Position numbers and translations under genes: made by a program
In this document: piece after piece, positions 30,306-40,190 of the stretch
Layout of the letters: the number at the start of each line of letters is the position of its first letter
Position numbering within the stretch: position 1 is the stretch's first letter
NCBI RefSeq assembly: GCF_003635165.1
Contig: NZ_ML058602.1
Location: forward strand, 1-64,000
Direction of reading: 5' to 3'
DNA length: 64,000 bases
Source: Burkholderia sp. Nafp2/4-1b
GTDB taxonomy: Bacteria > Pseudomonadota > Gammaproteobacteria > Burkholderiales > Burkholderiaceae
The notes under the pieces: model-generated
Databases searched by the model: none
What the model saw: only the letters and a program-made list of their open reading frames with translations
Told to the model about the DNA's origin: nothing

Positions 30306-30731
30306 TTAGCGCGAGTAGACGTTCATTTCCGGGAAGAAGAATGCGATTTCGACCGCAGCCGTTTCGGCAGCGTCCGAGCCGTGCACGGCGTTCGCGTCGA
30401 TGCTGTCTGCGAAGTCGGCGCGGATCGTGCCCTTTTCCGCCTTCTTCGGATCCGTCGCGCCCATCAGGTCGCGGTTCTTCAGGATCGCGCCTTCGCCTTC
30501 CAGAACCTGGATCATCACCGGGCCGGAGATCATGAAGTCGACGAGATCCTTGAAGAACGGACGTGCTGCGTGAACCGCGTAGAACTTCTCTGCGTCTGCA
30601 CGCGACAGGTGCGCCATGCGCGATGCGACGATCTTCAGGCCGGCGCCTTCGAAACGGCTGTAGATCTGGCCGATCACGTTCTTTGCCACCGCATCCGGCT
30701 TGATGATCGACAGGGTGCGCTCGATTGCCAT
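30306..30731 (-). CDS. ndk: Nucleoside diphosphate kinase
   Basis: Transfers gamma-phosphate between nucleoside di- and triphosphates, balancing NTP and dNTP pools. 141 residues, the normal length. N-terminal [18 protein letters not shown] is the family start. The active-site histidine is in NAVHGSDA near residue 117 and the C-terminus is [13 protein letters not shown]. It is the promoter-proximal gene of the leftward ndk-rlmN-rodZ-ispG-hisS-yfgM-bamB-der series. A TACAAT hexamer (read leftward, plus-strand 30778-30783) lies about 47 bases before the start and may be its -10. Confidence 0.98.
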
Positions 30732-30981
30732 AAAAACTCCAAAAAATTAAGAAGTTACAGGTTCAAATGAATCCGCTATTGTAGCACGATCCCGTGTATC
30801 ATTGCGATTGAACCCTTACACGAGTGAAAGGTTCCGAATCTGTATGTTTTTGCGTCGCCCGGCCATTGAAACCAAGCGGCGCGGAACGTATCTTAGCCAT
30901 AGCTGCTCCGGTTTGCTGCGCCGCACACCGCGTGCGCCGAACCGGCCCCGGACGCCCACGCGTTCAATGTTAGGAGAAACC

Positions 30982-31680
30982 ATGAACGACTATCCGTACA
31001 ATTTCGGCCGCGGCGGCTCCGTCAGCACCGCGGAGGTTCGCAATCGCGTGCTGCGAAACACGTACTGGCTGCTCGCGCTGTCGATGATTCCGACGGTGCT
31101 GGGCGCATGGGTCGGCGTCGCGACGGGCTTCTCGCTGTTCGCGGCCACGAGCCCGATGATGAGCCTGCTTGCGTTCTTCGCGATCGCGTTCGGCTTCATG
31201 TTCGCGATCGAGCGGACGAAAAACAGCGCGGCCGGCGTGTTCGTGCTGCTCGGCTTCACGTTCTTCATGGGGCTGATGCTGTCGCGCCTGCTGAGCTTCA
31301 TCCTCGGCTTCTCGAACGGCCCGTCGCTGATCATGCTCGCGTTCGGCGGCACCGGCATCATCTTCGCCGCGATGGCGACGATCGCAACCGTCAGCAAGCG
31401 CGATTTCTCGGGCCTCGGCAAGTGGCTGTTCATGGGCGTAATCGTGATCCTGCTGGCGTCGGTCGCGAACATCTTCCTGCACCTGCCGGCATTGATGCTC
31501 ACCGTGTCGGTGCTCGCGATCGCGATCTTCTCCGCCTACATGCTGTTCGACGTCCAGCGCGTCGTGAACGGCGGCGAGACGAACTACATCTCGGCCACGC
31601 TCGCGATCTACCTCGACCTGTACAACGTGTTCACGAACCTGCTCGCGCTGCTCGGCATCTTCGGCGGCAACCGCAACTGA
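30982..31680 (+). CDS. Bax inhibitor-1/YccA-family membrane protein
   Basis: 232 residues with seven hydrophobic helices. The family pattern is clear: N-terminal NRVLRNTYWLLALSMIPTVLGAW, a central FTFFMGLMLSRLL, and the C-terminal YMLFDVQRVVNGGETNYISATLAIYLDLYNVFTNLL, recognised by the AIYLDLYNxFxxLL signature with conserved Asp residues. E. coli YccA is an FtsH substrate and modulator; a link to the HflKC-FtsH system here is only by analogy. The start ATG has TAGGAG 7 bases upstream. It is a single-gene unit closed by a terminator. Confidence 0.93.
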   Translation: MNDYPYNFGRGGSVSTAEVRNRVLRNTYWLLALSMIPTVLGAWVGVATGFSLFAATSPMMSLLAFFAIAFGFMFAIERTKNSAAGVFVLLGFTFFMGLMLSRLLSFILGFSNGPSLIMLAFGGTGIIFAAMATIATVSKRDFSGLGKWLFMGVIVILLASVANIFLHLPALMLTVSVLAIAIFSAYMLFDVQRVVNGGETNYISATLAIYLDLYNVFTNLLALLGIFGGNRN

Positions 31681-31698
31681 CGTTCGGCGCCCCCCATG

Positions 31699-31727
31699 AA
31701 AAAACCGGCCCGCGGGCCGGTTTTTTT
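31699..31727 (+). terminator. Rho-independent terminator (bidirectional)
   Basis: Stem ACCGGCCCG/CGGGCCGGT around the centre, preceded by A6 and followed by T7. It ends the BI-1 gene and also serves convergent rlmD. Confidence 0.92.
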
Positions 31728-31746
31728 ACGTCCGCCGCCCGGCCGC

Positions 31747-33144
31747 TCAGTCGCGCTCGAACAACGCGATCGATTCGACGTGCGACGTATTCGGGAACAT
31801 GTTAACGACCCCGGCGCCCTTCAGCCGGTAACCGGCCTCGTGCACGAGCAGGCCTGCGTCGCGTGCGAGCGTCGACGGGTTGCACGACACGTAGACGATG
31901 CGCTTGGGCAGCGGACCTTCGCCGCTCTGCGCGATTTCGGCCAGCGCCTTCGACACCGCGAGCGCGCCTTCGCGCGGCGGATCGATCAGGAACTTGTCGA
32001 ACGCGCCGAGCGCGCGAATATCGTCGCCCGTCACTTCGAACAGGTTGCGGCACGCGAACGTCGTATGGCCGTCGACGCCGTTCTCGCGCGCATTCGCGAG
32101 CGCGCGCGTCGTCAGCGTTTCACTGCCCTCGATGCCCACCACCTCGCGCGACAGCCGGGCGAGCGGCAGCGTGAAGTTGCCGATCCCGCAGAACAGGTCG
32201 AGCACGCGATCGTCGCGCGACGGCGCGAGCAGGCGCAGCGCACGGCCCACCAGCACGCGGTTGATCTGATGGTTGACCTGCGTGAAGTCGGTCGGCTTGA
32301 ACGGCATGCGGATGCCGAATTCCGGCAGCGTGTAGTCGAGCGGCACGTCGAGCGGATAGAACGGCGTCACCGTGTCCGGGCCCTTCGGCTGCAGCCAGAA
32401 CTGCACCTTGTGCTCGTCCGCGAACGCGCGCAGCAGCGCTTCGTCGTCCGCGTTGATCGGCTCCAGCACGCGCAGCACCAGCGCGGTGACCTGCGAACCG
32501 ACCGCGAGTTCGATCTGCGGCATCCGGTCGCGGATCGACAGCCCCTCGACGAGCCGGCGCAGCGGCACGAGCATCGCCGACACGTGCGGCGGCAGCACTT
32601 CGCAGCTCGTCATGTCGGCGACGTAGCTGCTCTTCTTTTCATGGAATCCAACCAGCACGCCGCCCTTCTTCGCGACGTTGCGCACGGTCAGGCGCGCACG
32701 GTAGCGGTAGCCCCACGACGGGCCGTGGATCGGCGCGAACATCGTCTCGGCGCGCAGCTTCGACAGGTGCCACAGGTTGTCCTCGAGCACGCGCTGCTTG
32801 ATCGCCACCTGCGCGCGCATGTCGAGGTGCTGCATCGAGCAGCCGCCGCAGGTACCGAAGAATTTGCACTTCGGCTGCGTGCGCAACACGCTCGGGCGCA
32901 GAATGTCGACAACCGTCGCCTGCTCGTAGCTCGGCTTGCGGCGATAGCTCGAATAGGTCACGCGTTCGCCCGGCAACGCGCCTTCGACGAAGATGACCTT
33001 GCCGGGCGTGCCGTCCTCGGTCACCGTGCGGCCGACACCGCGCGCTTCCATGTCGAGCGATTCGATCTCGAGAACCGGGGCAGGCCCGGGCGCGACGGGC
33101 GCATTTTTCGATTTGCGCGCAGAAGTGGGGACGGCTTCGGACAC
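31747..33144 (-). CDS. rlmD: 23S rRNA (uracil-1939-C5)-methyltransferase RlmD
   Basis: SAM-dependent m5U1939 methyltransferase. 465 residues from a GTG at 33144 with AGGAA about 6 bases upstream; the frame stays open to 33402 but the added residues do not look like protein. A TRAM domain comes first ([15 protein letters not shown], then [15 protein letters not shown]), and the Fe-S cysteines are in [19 protein letters not shown]-binding [14 protein letters not shown] follows. [12 protein letters not shown] and the catalytic Cys in [12 protein letters not shown] near residue 420 complete the active site. No partner gene is evident. Confidence 0.96.
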   Translation of the reverse strand: MSEAVPTSARKSKNAPVAPGPAPVLEIESLDMEARGVGRTVTEDGTPGKVIFVEGALPGERVTYSSYRRKPSYEQATVVDILRPSVLRTQPKCKFFGTCGGCSMQHLDMRAQVAIKQRVLEDNLWHLSKLRAETMFAPIHGPSWGYRYRARLTVRNVAKKGGVLVGFHEKKSSYVADMTSCEVLPPHVSAMLVPLRRLVEGLSIRDRMPQIELAVGSQVTALVLRVLEPINADDEALLRAFADEHKVQFWLQPKGPDTVTPFYPLDVPLDYTLPEFGIRMPFKPTDFTQVNHQINRVLVGRALRLLAPSRDDRVLDLFCGIGNFTLPLARLSREVVGIEGSETLTTRALANARENGVDGHTTFACRNLFEVTGDDIRALGAFDKFLIDPPREGALAVSKALAEIAQSGEGPLPKRIVYVSCNPSTLARDAGLLVHEAGYRLKGAGVVNMFPNTSHVESIALFERD

Positions 33145-33379
33145 CAGCTTTTCCTGACAAAACGTTGAAGAAGGCGAGATTGTAGACGACGAAAGCCCGC
33201 ATCGCCTGCTTTCGTGGCGCAGGCGTCGATGCGAATGCGCATGACGCACTGCGCGGCGCGCGAATGGTCCGCAGACAGGCGCTTGGCCAGCGCGCCGCCG
33301 GCACGGACGCGCCCCAGCGCACGCGGCCGGCCGGAGGCACGGGTTCTGCTCGCAGACAAGAATTTCAGGAGACTCGACC

Positions 33380-34240
33380 ATGCGACTGATCGACTGGAAC
33401 ATTCAATGGGGTCGGGATGCGGACGGCGGTGTCGACCTCGCGCGCACGCTCGCCGCCGCCCGCCTGCTCGGCGACTTCGACGTGCTGTGCATGCAGGAGG
33501 TCACGCGCGGTTTCGGCGCGCTGCCCGGCCAACCGGGCGCCGACCAGTTCGCCGAACTGGCGGCCCTGCTGCCCGGCTATACGATCGTCGAGGCAATCGG
33601 CGCCGACCTGCCGGCGCTCGCGCCGGGCGCGCCGCGCCGCCAGTTCGGCAACGCGATCGCGACCCGGCTGCCGGTCGCGCGCGTGCTGCGGCAGTTGCTG
33701 CCGTGGCCGGCGGACGCCGATGCACCGTCGATGCCGCGCGTCGCGGTCGAGGCCGAACTGGTGACGTCGTCCGGCCCGGTGCGCGTCGTCGCGACGCACC
33801 TGGAGTTCTATTCGGCGCGCCAGCGACTCGCGCAGGTCGATGCGCTGCGCGCGCGGCACCGCGAAGCCTGCGCGCATGCCGAGCACCCCGCCCCGGCCGA
33901 GAATGCGACCGGGCCGTTCAGCGCGACCGCCCAGCCGCGCGATGCGATCATCTGCGGCGACTTCAACAGTGCGTTCGGCAGCGATGCGTACCGGCACCTG
34001 CTGGAGCCGATCGCCGACGCGCCGCCGTTCGTCGATGCATGGGTCGCCCGGCACGCGGGCCGCACGCCGCCGCCGACCGCCGGCGTCTACGACACCGTGC
34101 AATGGTCGGACGGGCCGCTCGCATGCGATTTCGTGTTCGTGACCGATACGCTGCTGCCACGCGTCACGCGCTGCGAGATCGACAGCCACGTGCGCGCGTC
34201 GGATCACCAGCCCGTCATACTCGAACTCGATCTAGATTGA
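33380..34240 (+). CDS. Endonuclease/exonuclease/phosphatase-family protein
   Basis: 286-residue member of the EEP (exonuclease III/DNase I-like) fold. Metal and catalytic motifs are in order: [11 protein letters not shown] with the conserved Asn, [10 protein letters not shown] with the metal-binding Glu, [11 protein letters not shown] with a conserved His, [11 protein letters not shown] with the Asp-Asn pair, and the C-terminal [10 protein letters not shown] with the general-base Asp-His. The substrate (DNA, RNA, phosphodiester or phosphoinositide) cannot be told from this. No signal peptide is seen. It is divergent from rlmD, with a 235-bp gap, and convergent with the rpoS operon. Confidence 0.88.
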   Translation: MRLIDWNIQWGRDADGGVDLARTLAAARLLGDFDVLCMQEVTRGFGALPGQPGADQFAELAALLPGYTIVEAIGADLPALAPGAPRRQFGNAIATRLPVARVLRQLLPWPADADAPSMPRVAVEAELVTSSGPVRVVATHLEFYSARQRLAQVDALRARHREACAHAEHPAPAENATGPFSATAQPRDAIICGDFNSAFGSDAYRHLLEPIADAPPFVDAWVARHAGRTPPPTAGVYDTVQWSDGPLACDFVFVTDTLLPRVTRCEIDSHVRASDHQPVILELDLD

Positions 34241-34267
34241 GTGCGGCCGCAACGCGGGCGGCCGAGC

Positions 34268-35044
34268 TCACGCGTCGAAACCGGCCAGGTATTCGGCCCA
34301 GTGCGACGCCGGCTCCTGTGCGAGCGAATTCTTCACGAGCAGGATTTCGTCCGCATACTCGGTCGGCGTCAGCCCGCCGCGCATCAGCTGGAACCGGCAA
34401 TACAGTAGGTACGTGTTCACGACGTCGGTTTCGCAGTAGTTGCGGATTTCGTCGATCCGCCCTTGCTGGAACGCCGGCCATACCTGGCTGCCGTCCATCC
34501 CGAGCTTGCCCGGAAAGCCGCATAGCTTCGCGAGCGCGTCGAGCGGCGCGTTCGCGCGCGCCTGATACATCGCGAGCACGTCCATCAGGTCGGTATGCCG
34601 CGAGTGATAGCGCGAGATGTAGTTGTTCCACTTGAACTCGCGGTCGTCCTCGCCCAGATCCCAGTAGCGGCTCGCCGGGATTCCATGCACGAGCGCACGG
34701 TAATGGAGCACCGGCAGATCGAAACCGCCGCCGTTCCACGACACGAGCTGCGGCGTGTATTTCTCGATCACGCGATAGAACGACTGGACCAGCGTCGCCT
34801 CGTTGTCCTGGGGCGTGCCCAGCGAGCGTACGCGGAATCCGTTGTTGTCGCGGAACACGCAGGAGATCGCCGCGATGCGTTGCAGATGGTGCGGGAGGAA
34901 ATCGCTGCCGGTCTTCTCGCGGCGCGCGGCGAACGCGTGTTCGGCCACCGCGGCATCGTCGAGCGTTGCGGGCAGGTCTTCCAGACGGCGAATGCCGTCG
35001 ACATCGGGAATGGTCTCGATGTCAAAAACGAGAATCGGTGTCAT
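34268..35044 (-). CDS. 3'-5' exonuclease, PolB-exo-like (DEDD fold)
   Basis: 258 residues. The N-terminus ILVFDIETIPD holds the first DEDD acidic pair; SWNGGGFDLPVLHYRAL holds the second Asp, and NYCETDVVNTYLLYCRFQLMRG the fourth acidic residue region. This matches the predicted 3'-5' exonuclease family related to polymerase B proofreading domains (DNA_pol_B_exo2 type). It starts three bases after the rpoS stop, so it is the last gene of the surE-pcm-nlpD-rpoS unit and is likely to be cotranscribed with rpoS. Its role is not established; repair or RNA turnover in stationary phase is inference. Confidence 0.85.
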   Translation of the reverse strand: MTPILVFDIETIPDVDGIRRLEDLPATLDDAAVAEHAFAARREKTGSDFLPHHLQRIAAISCVFRDNNGFRVRSLGTPQDNEATLVQSFYRVIEKYTPQLVSWNGGGFDLPVLHYRALVHGIPASRYWDLGEDDREFKWNNYISRYHSRHTDLMDVLAMYQARANAPLDALAKLCGFPGKLGMDGSQVWPAFQQGRIDEIRNYCETDVVNTYLLYCRFQLMRGGLTPTEYADEILLVKNSLAQEPASHWAEYLAGFDA

Positions 35045-35047
35045 CAG

Positions 35048-36133
35048 TTACAGAACGGCGTCCTTGCGCACGCCATTGGAGGCGAAGAACCGCTTGAGGC
35101 GCACCAGCGCTTCCTGCTGGATCTGCCGCACGCGCTCGCGCGTGAGTCCCATCTCGTCGGCCAGCTCCTCGAGCGTGGCCGGTTCGATGTGGTTGAGGCC
35201 GAAGCGGCGCTCGATCACGTGGCGGTGCTTGTCCGACAGACGCGACAGCCACGCGCGCGTGAGCGTCTCGAGTTCGCGGTGCTGCACTTCGGCGTCGGGC
35301 GACTGGCTCTGGTCGTCGGGCAGCAGGTCGAGCAGGCTGCTCGCGGGATCGAGATCGAGCGGCGCGTCGAGCGACGCGGTGTGCTCGTTGAGCGCGAGGA
35401 TGTCGGTGACTTCCTCGGCGGTCTTGCCGGTGAGATAGGCGATGTCGTCGATGCTGGCTTCGCGGCGCTCGGCCGCCTCGCCCGTCGACATCGAATTCTT
35501 TTCGAGGTGGCGCTTCGCGCGCAGCACCTGGTTCAGTTCGCGGATCACGTGCACGGGCAGGCGCACGGTGCGGGCCTGGTTCATGATCGCCCGCTCGATG
35601 CTCTGCCGGATCCACCACGTCGCGTAGGTCGAAAAGCGAAAGCCGCGCGTCGGGTCGAACTTCTCGATCGCATGCATCAGCCCGAGGTTGCCTTCCTCGA
35701 TCAGGTCGAGCAGCGGCACGCCGCGATTCAGGTAACCCTTCGCGATGCTGACGACGAGACGCAGGTTGCGCTCGATCATCACCTGCCGCGCCTCGAATTC
35801 GCCGGCCTTCGCGAGCCGGGAATAGCGCTGCTCCTCCTCGACGGTCAGGAGCGGCTTCACGCTGATGCGGTTCAGGTAATGCTGGATCGTGTCGGCCGTG
35901 AGTTCGGCCTGCAGCAATGCGCGGAAATCGTCGACGTCGGGCGCGGCCTCCGCACGGCCTTCGCGCTCGTCGTCGCCGTCCGCTTCGGCGTCGCGTGCCT
36001 CGACATCGCGTTCGTTTTCCGCGACGTCGTCTTCATCGTCCGTCGAAGCGCCAGCCCGCTCCACCGATGCTTGCGTGGCACGACTGATCTTCTCAGAATC
36101 GGCTTGCGGCTCGTGGCGCTTCGATTTCGGCAT
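35048..36133 (-). CDS. rpoS: RNA polymerase stationary-phase sigma factor RpoS
   Basis: Group 2 sigma-70 factor controlling general stress and stationary phase. 361 residues. The first ~65 are acidic and low complexity (DDEDDVAENERDVEARDAEA). Region 1.2 follows at QHYLNRISVKPLLTVEEE, region 2 with VSIAKGYLNRGVPLLDLIEE and FRFSTYATWWIRQSIERAI, and region 4 with the HTH LEELADEMGLTRERVRQIQ. The upstream neighbour nlpD and the pcm-surE genes are the conserved rpoS context, which separates it from RpoD (over 600 residues). In enterics the main rpoS promoter lies within nlpD; that could hold here too but I see no clear one. Confidence 0.97.
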   Translation of the reverse strand: MPKSKRHEPQADSEKISRATQASVERAGASTDDEDDVAENERDVEARDAEADGDDEREGRAEAAPDVDDFRALLQAELTADTIQHYLNRISVKPLLTVEEEQRYSRLAKAGEFEARQVMIERNLRLVVSIAKGYLNRGVPLLDLIEEGNLGLMHAIEKFDPTRGFRFSTYATWWIRQSIERAIMNQARTVRLPVHVIRELNQVLRAKRHLEKNSMSTGEAAERREASIDDIAYLTGKTAEEVTDILALNEHTASLDAPLDLDPASSLLDLLPDDQSQSPDAEVQHRELETLTRAWLSRLSDKHRHVIERRFGLNHIEPATLEELADEMGLTRERVRQIQQEALVRLKRFFASNGVRKDAVL

Positions 36134-36144
36134 GGTCGTCTCGG

Positions 36145-37035
36145 TTATTGAGGCGGCAAATACTTCAGCGGATCGACAGGTTTACCCTGCCGGCGAACCT
36201 CGAAATGCAGCATCACGCGGTCGGCATCGCTGTTACCCATCTCGGCGATCTTTTGCCCCTTCGTTACCGCGTCCCCCTCTTTTACCATCAAAGCGCGATT
36301 GTGTGCATACGCCGTGAGGTAAGTTGCATCGTGTTTGATGATAATGAGGTTGCCGTAGCCACGCAGCCCGTTGCCCGAGTAGACGACGCGGCCGTCGGCC
36401 GCCGCCTTCACGGCTTCGCCGGCCGTGCCGCCGATATTGACGCCCTTGTTCTTCGCGTCGTCGAAACCGTTCAGCACGGGGCCGCGCACGGGCCATGCAA
36501 ACGTCACGGGGCCGCTCGGCGCAGCTGCCGTATCGCTCGATGCGGCGGCAGCCGGCGGCGTGATCGCCGACGACGAACCCGCAGCGGGCGTGGCCGGACC
36601 GCTGCTGAGCGGTGCGGTCGCAACGGCGGCGCCGCCGATTGGCGCGGCAACCTGCGAGCCGGCAAGCGCGGCACCGCCCGGCGGCGCGACGCGCAGCAGC
36701 TGGTCGACTTCGATCTGGTTCGGGTTCGCCAGGTTGTTCCAGGTGGCGATGTCGCGATAGTTCTGCCCGTTCTCGAGTGCGATCCGGTACAGCGTGTCAC
36801 CCGGTTTCACACGATAGAAGCCGGGCGGCGGCGGGCCCAGCGGCACCGCCGGCTGTGCGGCGGCGGTCGTGCCGAGCGATCCGGAGCGGTCGACGACGGG
36901 CGCGTTGTCGAGCCGCGTCGCACAGGCGGCCAGCAGCGTGGAGAACGCAGCCACACAGATCGCGCGCTGGGCGAACGTGAGCGGTTCCCTGGTTCGGTGG
37001 TTTTGCATCGCGCGCAACATACTCATCGGTTTCAA
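36145..37035 (-). CDS. nlpD: NlpD-like lipoprotein, LysM plus M23 (LytM) domain
   Basis: Outer-membrane lipoprotein that in E. coli activates amidase AmiC at the septum. 296 residues: signal peptide with lipobox LLAAC (lipidated Cys near 38), LysM domain [24 protein letters not shown] near 85-125, shortened hallmark [11 protein letters not shown]. An Ala/Ser/Pro linker and a C-terminal M23 domain follow ([25 protein letters not shown] to [13 protein letters not shown]). The canonical M23 zinc ligand motif HxxxD is not seen ([11 protein letters not shown] and TAYAHN are), in line with a degenerate, non-hydrolytic LytM activator. It overlaps the pcm stop by 4 bp (ATGA), so translation is probably coupled. 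Confidence 0.95.
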   Translation of the reverse strand: MKPMSMLRAMQNHRTREPLTFAQRAICVAAFSTLLAACATRLDNAPVVDRSGSLGTTAAAQPAVPLGPPPPGFYRVKPGDTLYRIALENGQNYRDIATWNNLANPNQIEVDQLLRVAPPGGAALAGSQVAAPIGGAAVATAPLSSGPATPAAGSSSAITPPAAAASSDTAAAPSGPVTFAWPVRGPVLNGFDDAKNKGVNIGGTAGEAVKAAADGRVVYSGNGLRGYGNLIIIKHDATYLTAYAHNRALMVKEGDAVTKGQKIAEMGNSDADRVMLHFEVRRQGKPVDPLKYLPPQ

Positions 37036-37961
37036 ATCACTCCGGATTTTAAAGGGACAAAGAAAACGCGATCAAGCCGTGACTCCCGCCATTGCGCGTG
37101 CGCGACGCGCTCGACGAGCGTGAGCACCTGGTGCTGCCCGCTCTGCGCGCCGACCGGCGCGACGAGCCGCCCGCCGATCGCGAGCTGCTCGAGCAGCGCC
37201 TGCGGCACGTCGAGCCCCGCCGCCGCGATCACGATCGCGTCGAACGGCGCCGCGGACGGCAGGCCGACACGCCCGTCGCCGTAGTGCAGACGGATGTTCG
37301 GCACGCGCAGCGGCCGCAGGTTCAGCTTCGCGCGCTCGTAGAGCGGCTTGATGCGTTCAATCGAATACACGTCGCGTGCCACGTGACTCAGCACGGCGGC
37401 CTGGTAGCCGCAACCGGTGCCGATCTCGAGCACGCGCTCGAGCGTGCGGCCGGCCATCGCGAGCTCGATCATGCGCGCGACGACCGACGGCTTTGAAATC
37501 GTTTGCTGGTGACCGATCGGCAACGCGGCATCTTCGTAGGCCTGCGTCGCGAGCCCCTGATCCACGAACATGTGGCGCGGGACCGCGGCCATCGCATCCA
37601 GCACGCGCGCATCGGTCACGCCGTTCGCGCGCAGGCGTTCGACCATCCGCTCGCGCACACGTTCAGAGGTCAGCGCGAACGCGCCTGCCGGCGCGATGCT
37701 CGGCGCGGCCGGCTTCGGCATCGCGGGCTTCAGCGCGGTCGGCTTCGGTGCGGTCGCCGGCTTCGCGGCGGTCGTGCCGGGCAAAGCGCGAGCGGCACTC
37801 ACCTTTACCGCCACCGGCTTCAGCACGGTAGCCGGCTTGTCGACGGCCTTCGGCACCGCGCTCGCCGCATGGCGTTCGCCGGCCCGGCCTTCGGATTTAC
37901 GTGGCGCTCGCTTGAGATCTTCGAGCGCGAGCGGGAACCGCTTCGCGCGCTCGCCGCTCAT
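37032..37961 (-). CDS. pcm: Protein-L-isoaspartate O-methyltransferase
   Basis: SAM-dependent repair of isoaspartyl residues in aged proteins. 309 residues from the ATG at 37961. The catalytic core starts about residue 95 ([22 protein letters not shown]). It contains the [26 protein letters not shown] segment (key [13 protein letters not shown]) and the SAM motif [16 protein letters not shown]. The usual family length is about 210 residues. The extra ~95 N-terminal residues are a Lys/Pro/Ala repeat (for example [22 protein letters not shown]) of unknown use. The start overlaps the surE stop by 4 bp and the stop overlaps nlpD by 4 bp. Confidence 0.95.
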   Translation of the reverse strand: MSGERAKRFPLALEDLKRAPRKSEGRAGERHAASAVPKAVDKPATVLKPVAVKVSAARALPGTTAAKPATAPKPTALKPAMPKPAAPSIAPAGAFALTSERVRERMVERLRANGVTDARVLDAMAAVPRHMFVDQGLATQAYEDAALPIGHQQTISKPSVVARMIELAMAGRTLERVLEIGTGCGYQAAVLSHVARDVYSIERIKPLYERAKLNLRPLRVPNIRLHYGDGRVGLPSAAPFDAIVIAAAGLDVPQALLEQLAIGGRLVAPVGAQSGQHQVLTLVERVAHAQWRESRLDRVFFVPLKSGVI

Positions 37962-38719
37962 GAAGCCCGTCCTCCTGCCCGCGCCCATTCGCGCGTGGCA
38001 GGCAGCATTTGCGTATGCGTGAGATCGAGCTGCAGCGGCGTGATCGACACGAAACCGTTTGCGACGGCGTGGAAATCGGTGCCTTCGCTCGCGTCCAGCG
38101 CCGCACCGGCGGCACCGATCCAGTAGACCGGCTCGCCGCGCGGGTCGGTCTGGCGAATCACCGGCTGCGACGGGTGCCTCTTGCCGAGGCGCGTGACCTT
38201 CCAGCCTTTCAGTTGGTCGTACGGCAGGTTCGGAATATTGACGTTCAGCAGCGGCTGGCCGGGCAGCGGATGCGCGAGGTAGTGCGCGACGATTTCCGCG
38301 GCGATGCGCGCCGCGTCCGCCAGATGGGCCCAGCCCTTATCGGCCAGCGAGAACGCGATGGCCGGCACGCCGAACATGATGCCTTCGGTGGCGGCTGCAA
38401 CTGTCCCTGAATAGAGCGTGTCTTCGCCCATGTTCTGGCCGTTGTTGATCCCGGATACGACGAGATCCGGCCGTGCATCGGCCATCCCCGTCAACGCGAC
38501 GTGCACCGAATCGGTCGGCGTGCCGTTCACGTAGAAGAAACCCGTATTCGCCGCGCGCTGGACCGACAGCGGCCGCGACAGCGTGAGGGAATTCGACGCG
38601 CCGCTGCAGTTCTGCTCGGGCGCGATCACCGTGAGTTCGGCCAGCGGCTGCAGCGCGTCGCTGAGCGCGGCGAGACCGGGGGCGAGATAGCCGTCGTCGT
38701 TGCTGAGTAGGATTCGCAT
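37958..38719 (-). CDS. surE: 5'/3'-nucleotidase SurE
   Basis: Metal-dependent phosphatase that dephosphorylates nucleoside monophosphates and short polyphosphate. 253 residues starting [15 protein letters not shown], where NDDG is the metal-binding hallmark. [13 protein letters not shown], the [26 protein letters not shown] segment (key SGINNGQN) and [19 protein letters not shown] follow. The upstream frame to 38836 is not protein-like. It is the first gene of the surE-pcm-nlpD-rpoS-exonuclease operon; the 217-bp gap before it must hold the promoter. Confidence 0.97.
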   Translation of the reverse strand: MRILLSNDDGYLAPGLAALSDALQPLAELTVIAPEQNCSGASNSLTLSRPLSVQRAANTGFFYVNGTPTDSVHVALTGMADARPDLVVSGINNGQNMGEDTLYSGTVAAATEGIMFGVPAIAFSLADKGWAHLADAARIAAEIVAHYLAHPLPGQPLLNVNIPNLPYDQLKGWKVTRLGKRHPSQPVIRQTDPRGEPVYWIGAAGAALDASEGTDFHAVANGFVSITPLQLDLTHTQMLPATREWARAGGRAS

Positions 38720-38936
38720 CCGGCGATTGTAACCGAGGAAAGATGGCGCGAGAGCGACAGTCCCGCGGCTGCGGACGGGCCCGCACGCACGATGCGCACG
38801 CGGTGCGCCGCCGCATCGGGCGCCAGCTTTTCGCACGTTCGGGAAAACACCCGGACGCCGGGTTTACCGCACCGAACCACGTGCCGTCGCGCGCCACTTC
38901 GGCAGACCCGGCGCGCCGCGCCCGGTAGCGCGACGC

Positions 38937-40142
38937 TCAGATCGCGCCGGCCTCGCGCAGCGCGGCAATCGCCTGCGCGTCGTAGCCGAGGCCGCGCAGC
39001 ACCTCGTCCGTATGCTCGCCGAGCTCCGGCCCGAGCCAGCGCGTTTCGCCCGGCGTGTCGGACAGCTTCGGCGTGATGTTCGGCAGCGGAATGTCGGTGC
39101 CGTCGGCGAGTTTGAAGCGCTGGATCATCTGCCGTGCGATGAACTGCGGATCGGTGAACATGTCGGCGGCGCTGTAGATGCGCCCTGCCGGCACGTCGGC
39201 CGCGTTGAGCACGGCCAGCGCATCGTCGATCGTGCGTGGCGCGAGCCACGCGGCGATCGCATCGTCGATTTCCTGCGTACGCGGCACGCGTCCGTCGTTG
39301 CGTGCGAGCGCGGGATCGTCGGCGAGGTCGTCGCGCTCGATCGCCTTCATCAGCCGCTTGAAGATCGGGTCGCTGTTGCCGCCGATCACGATGCTGCCGT
39401 CGCGGCACGCGTAGGTATTCGACGGCACGATGCCCGGCAGCGACGCTCCGGTGCGCTCGCGCACCATCCCGTATACGCCGTACTCGGGCACCACGCTTTC
39501 CATCATGTTGAACACCGCTTCATACAGTGCAACGTCGACCACCTGCCCCGCGCCGCCGTTCATGTTGCGGTGGTGGAGCGCCATCATCGCGCCGATCACG
39601 CCGTGCAGTGCCGCGATCGAATCGCCGATCGAGATGCCGATGCGCGGCGGCGGCAGCTCCGGATAGCCGGTGATGTGGCGCAAGCCGCCCATCGATTCGG
39701 CGATCGCGCCGAAGCCGGGCCGGTCGCGATACGGGCCCGTCTGCCCGTAGCCGGACAGGCGCACCATCACGAGACCGGGATTGTCGGCCGACAGCACGTC
39801 GTAGCCGAGGCCGAGCTTTTCGAGCAGGCCCGGACGGAAGTTCTCGATCACGATGTCGGCCTCGCGTGCGAGCTGTCGCGCAATCGTCTTGCCGGCCTCG
39901 GACTTCAGATTGAGGGTGACCGATTTCTTGTTGCGCGCCTGGACCGACCACCACAGCGACGTGCCGCCCTGTTCCGGATGCAGCTTGCGCCACTTGCGCA
40001 GCGGATCGCCGCCGTTCGGATCCTCGATCTTGATCACTTCCGCGCCGAATTCGGCAAAGAGGCGCGACGCGAACGGCCCCGCGATCAGCGTCCCGAATTC
40101 GAGCACTTTGACGCCCGCGAGGGGGCCCTGGCTGGTGCTCAT
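38937..40142 (-). CDS. Family III CoA-transferase (CaiB/BaiF type)
   Basis: 401 residues. Family III CoA-transferases move CoA between carboxylic acids (formyl, carnitine, succinate and others) through an aspartyl-CoA thioester. N-terminal LAGVKVLEFGTLIAGPFASRLFAEFGAEVIKIE is the family start (key GVKVLEF and GPFASRLFAEFGAEVIKIE). The catalytic Asp is in GISIGDSIAALHGVIGAM near residue 174. NTYACRDGSIVIGGNSDPIF and the C-terminal GEHTDEVLRGLGYD are also typical. The start at 40142 has AGGGAGA 4 bases upstream. No substrate clue comes from the neighbours (surE and recR). Confidence 0.92.
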   Translation of the reverse strand: MSTSQGPLAGVKVLEFGTLIAGPFASRLFAEFGAEVIKIEDPNGGDPLRKWRKLHPEQGGTSLWWSVQARNKKSVTLNLKSEAGKTIARQLAREADIVIENFRPGLLEKLGLGYDVLSADNPGLVMVRLSGYGQTGPYRDRPGFGAIAESMGGLRHITGYPELPPPRIGISIGDSIAALHGVIGAMMALHHRNMNGGAGQVVDVALYEAVFNMMESVVPEYGVYGMVRERTGASLPGIVPSNTYACRDGSIVIGGNSDPIFKRLMKAIERDDLADDPALARNDGRVPRTQEIDDAIAAWLAPRTIDDALAVLNAADVPAGRIYSAADMFTDPQFIARQMIQRFKLADGTDIPLPNITPKLSDTPGETRWLGPELGEHTDEVLRGLGYDAQAIAALREAGAI

Positions 40143-40190
40143 GTATCTCCCTGACATGACGAACGGCGCCGCCGAGCGGCGGCGCCCGGC

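Noticed and set aside
36145-37035. Active M23 endopeptidase
   Set aside because: The HxxxD and HxH zinc-ligand motifs of active M23 enzymes are not visible; context and layout fit the non-catalytic activator NlpD.
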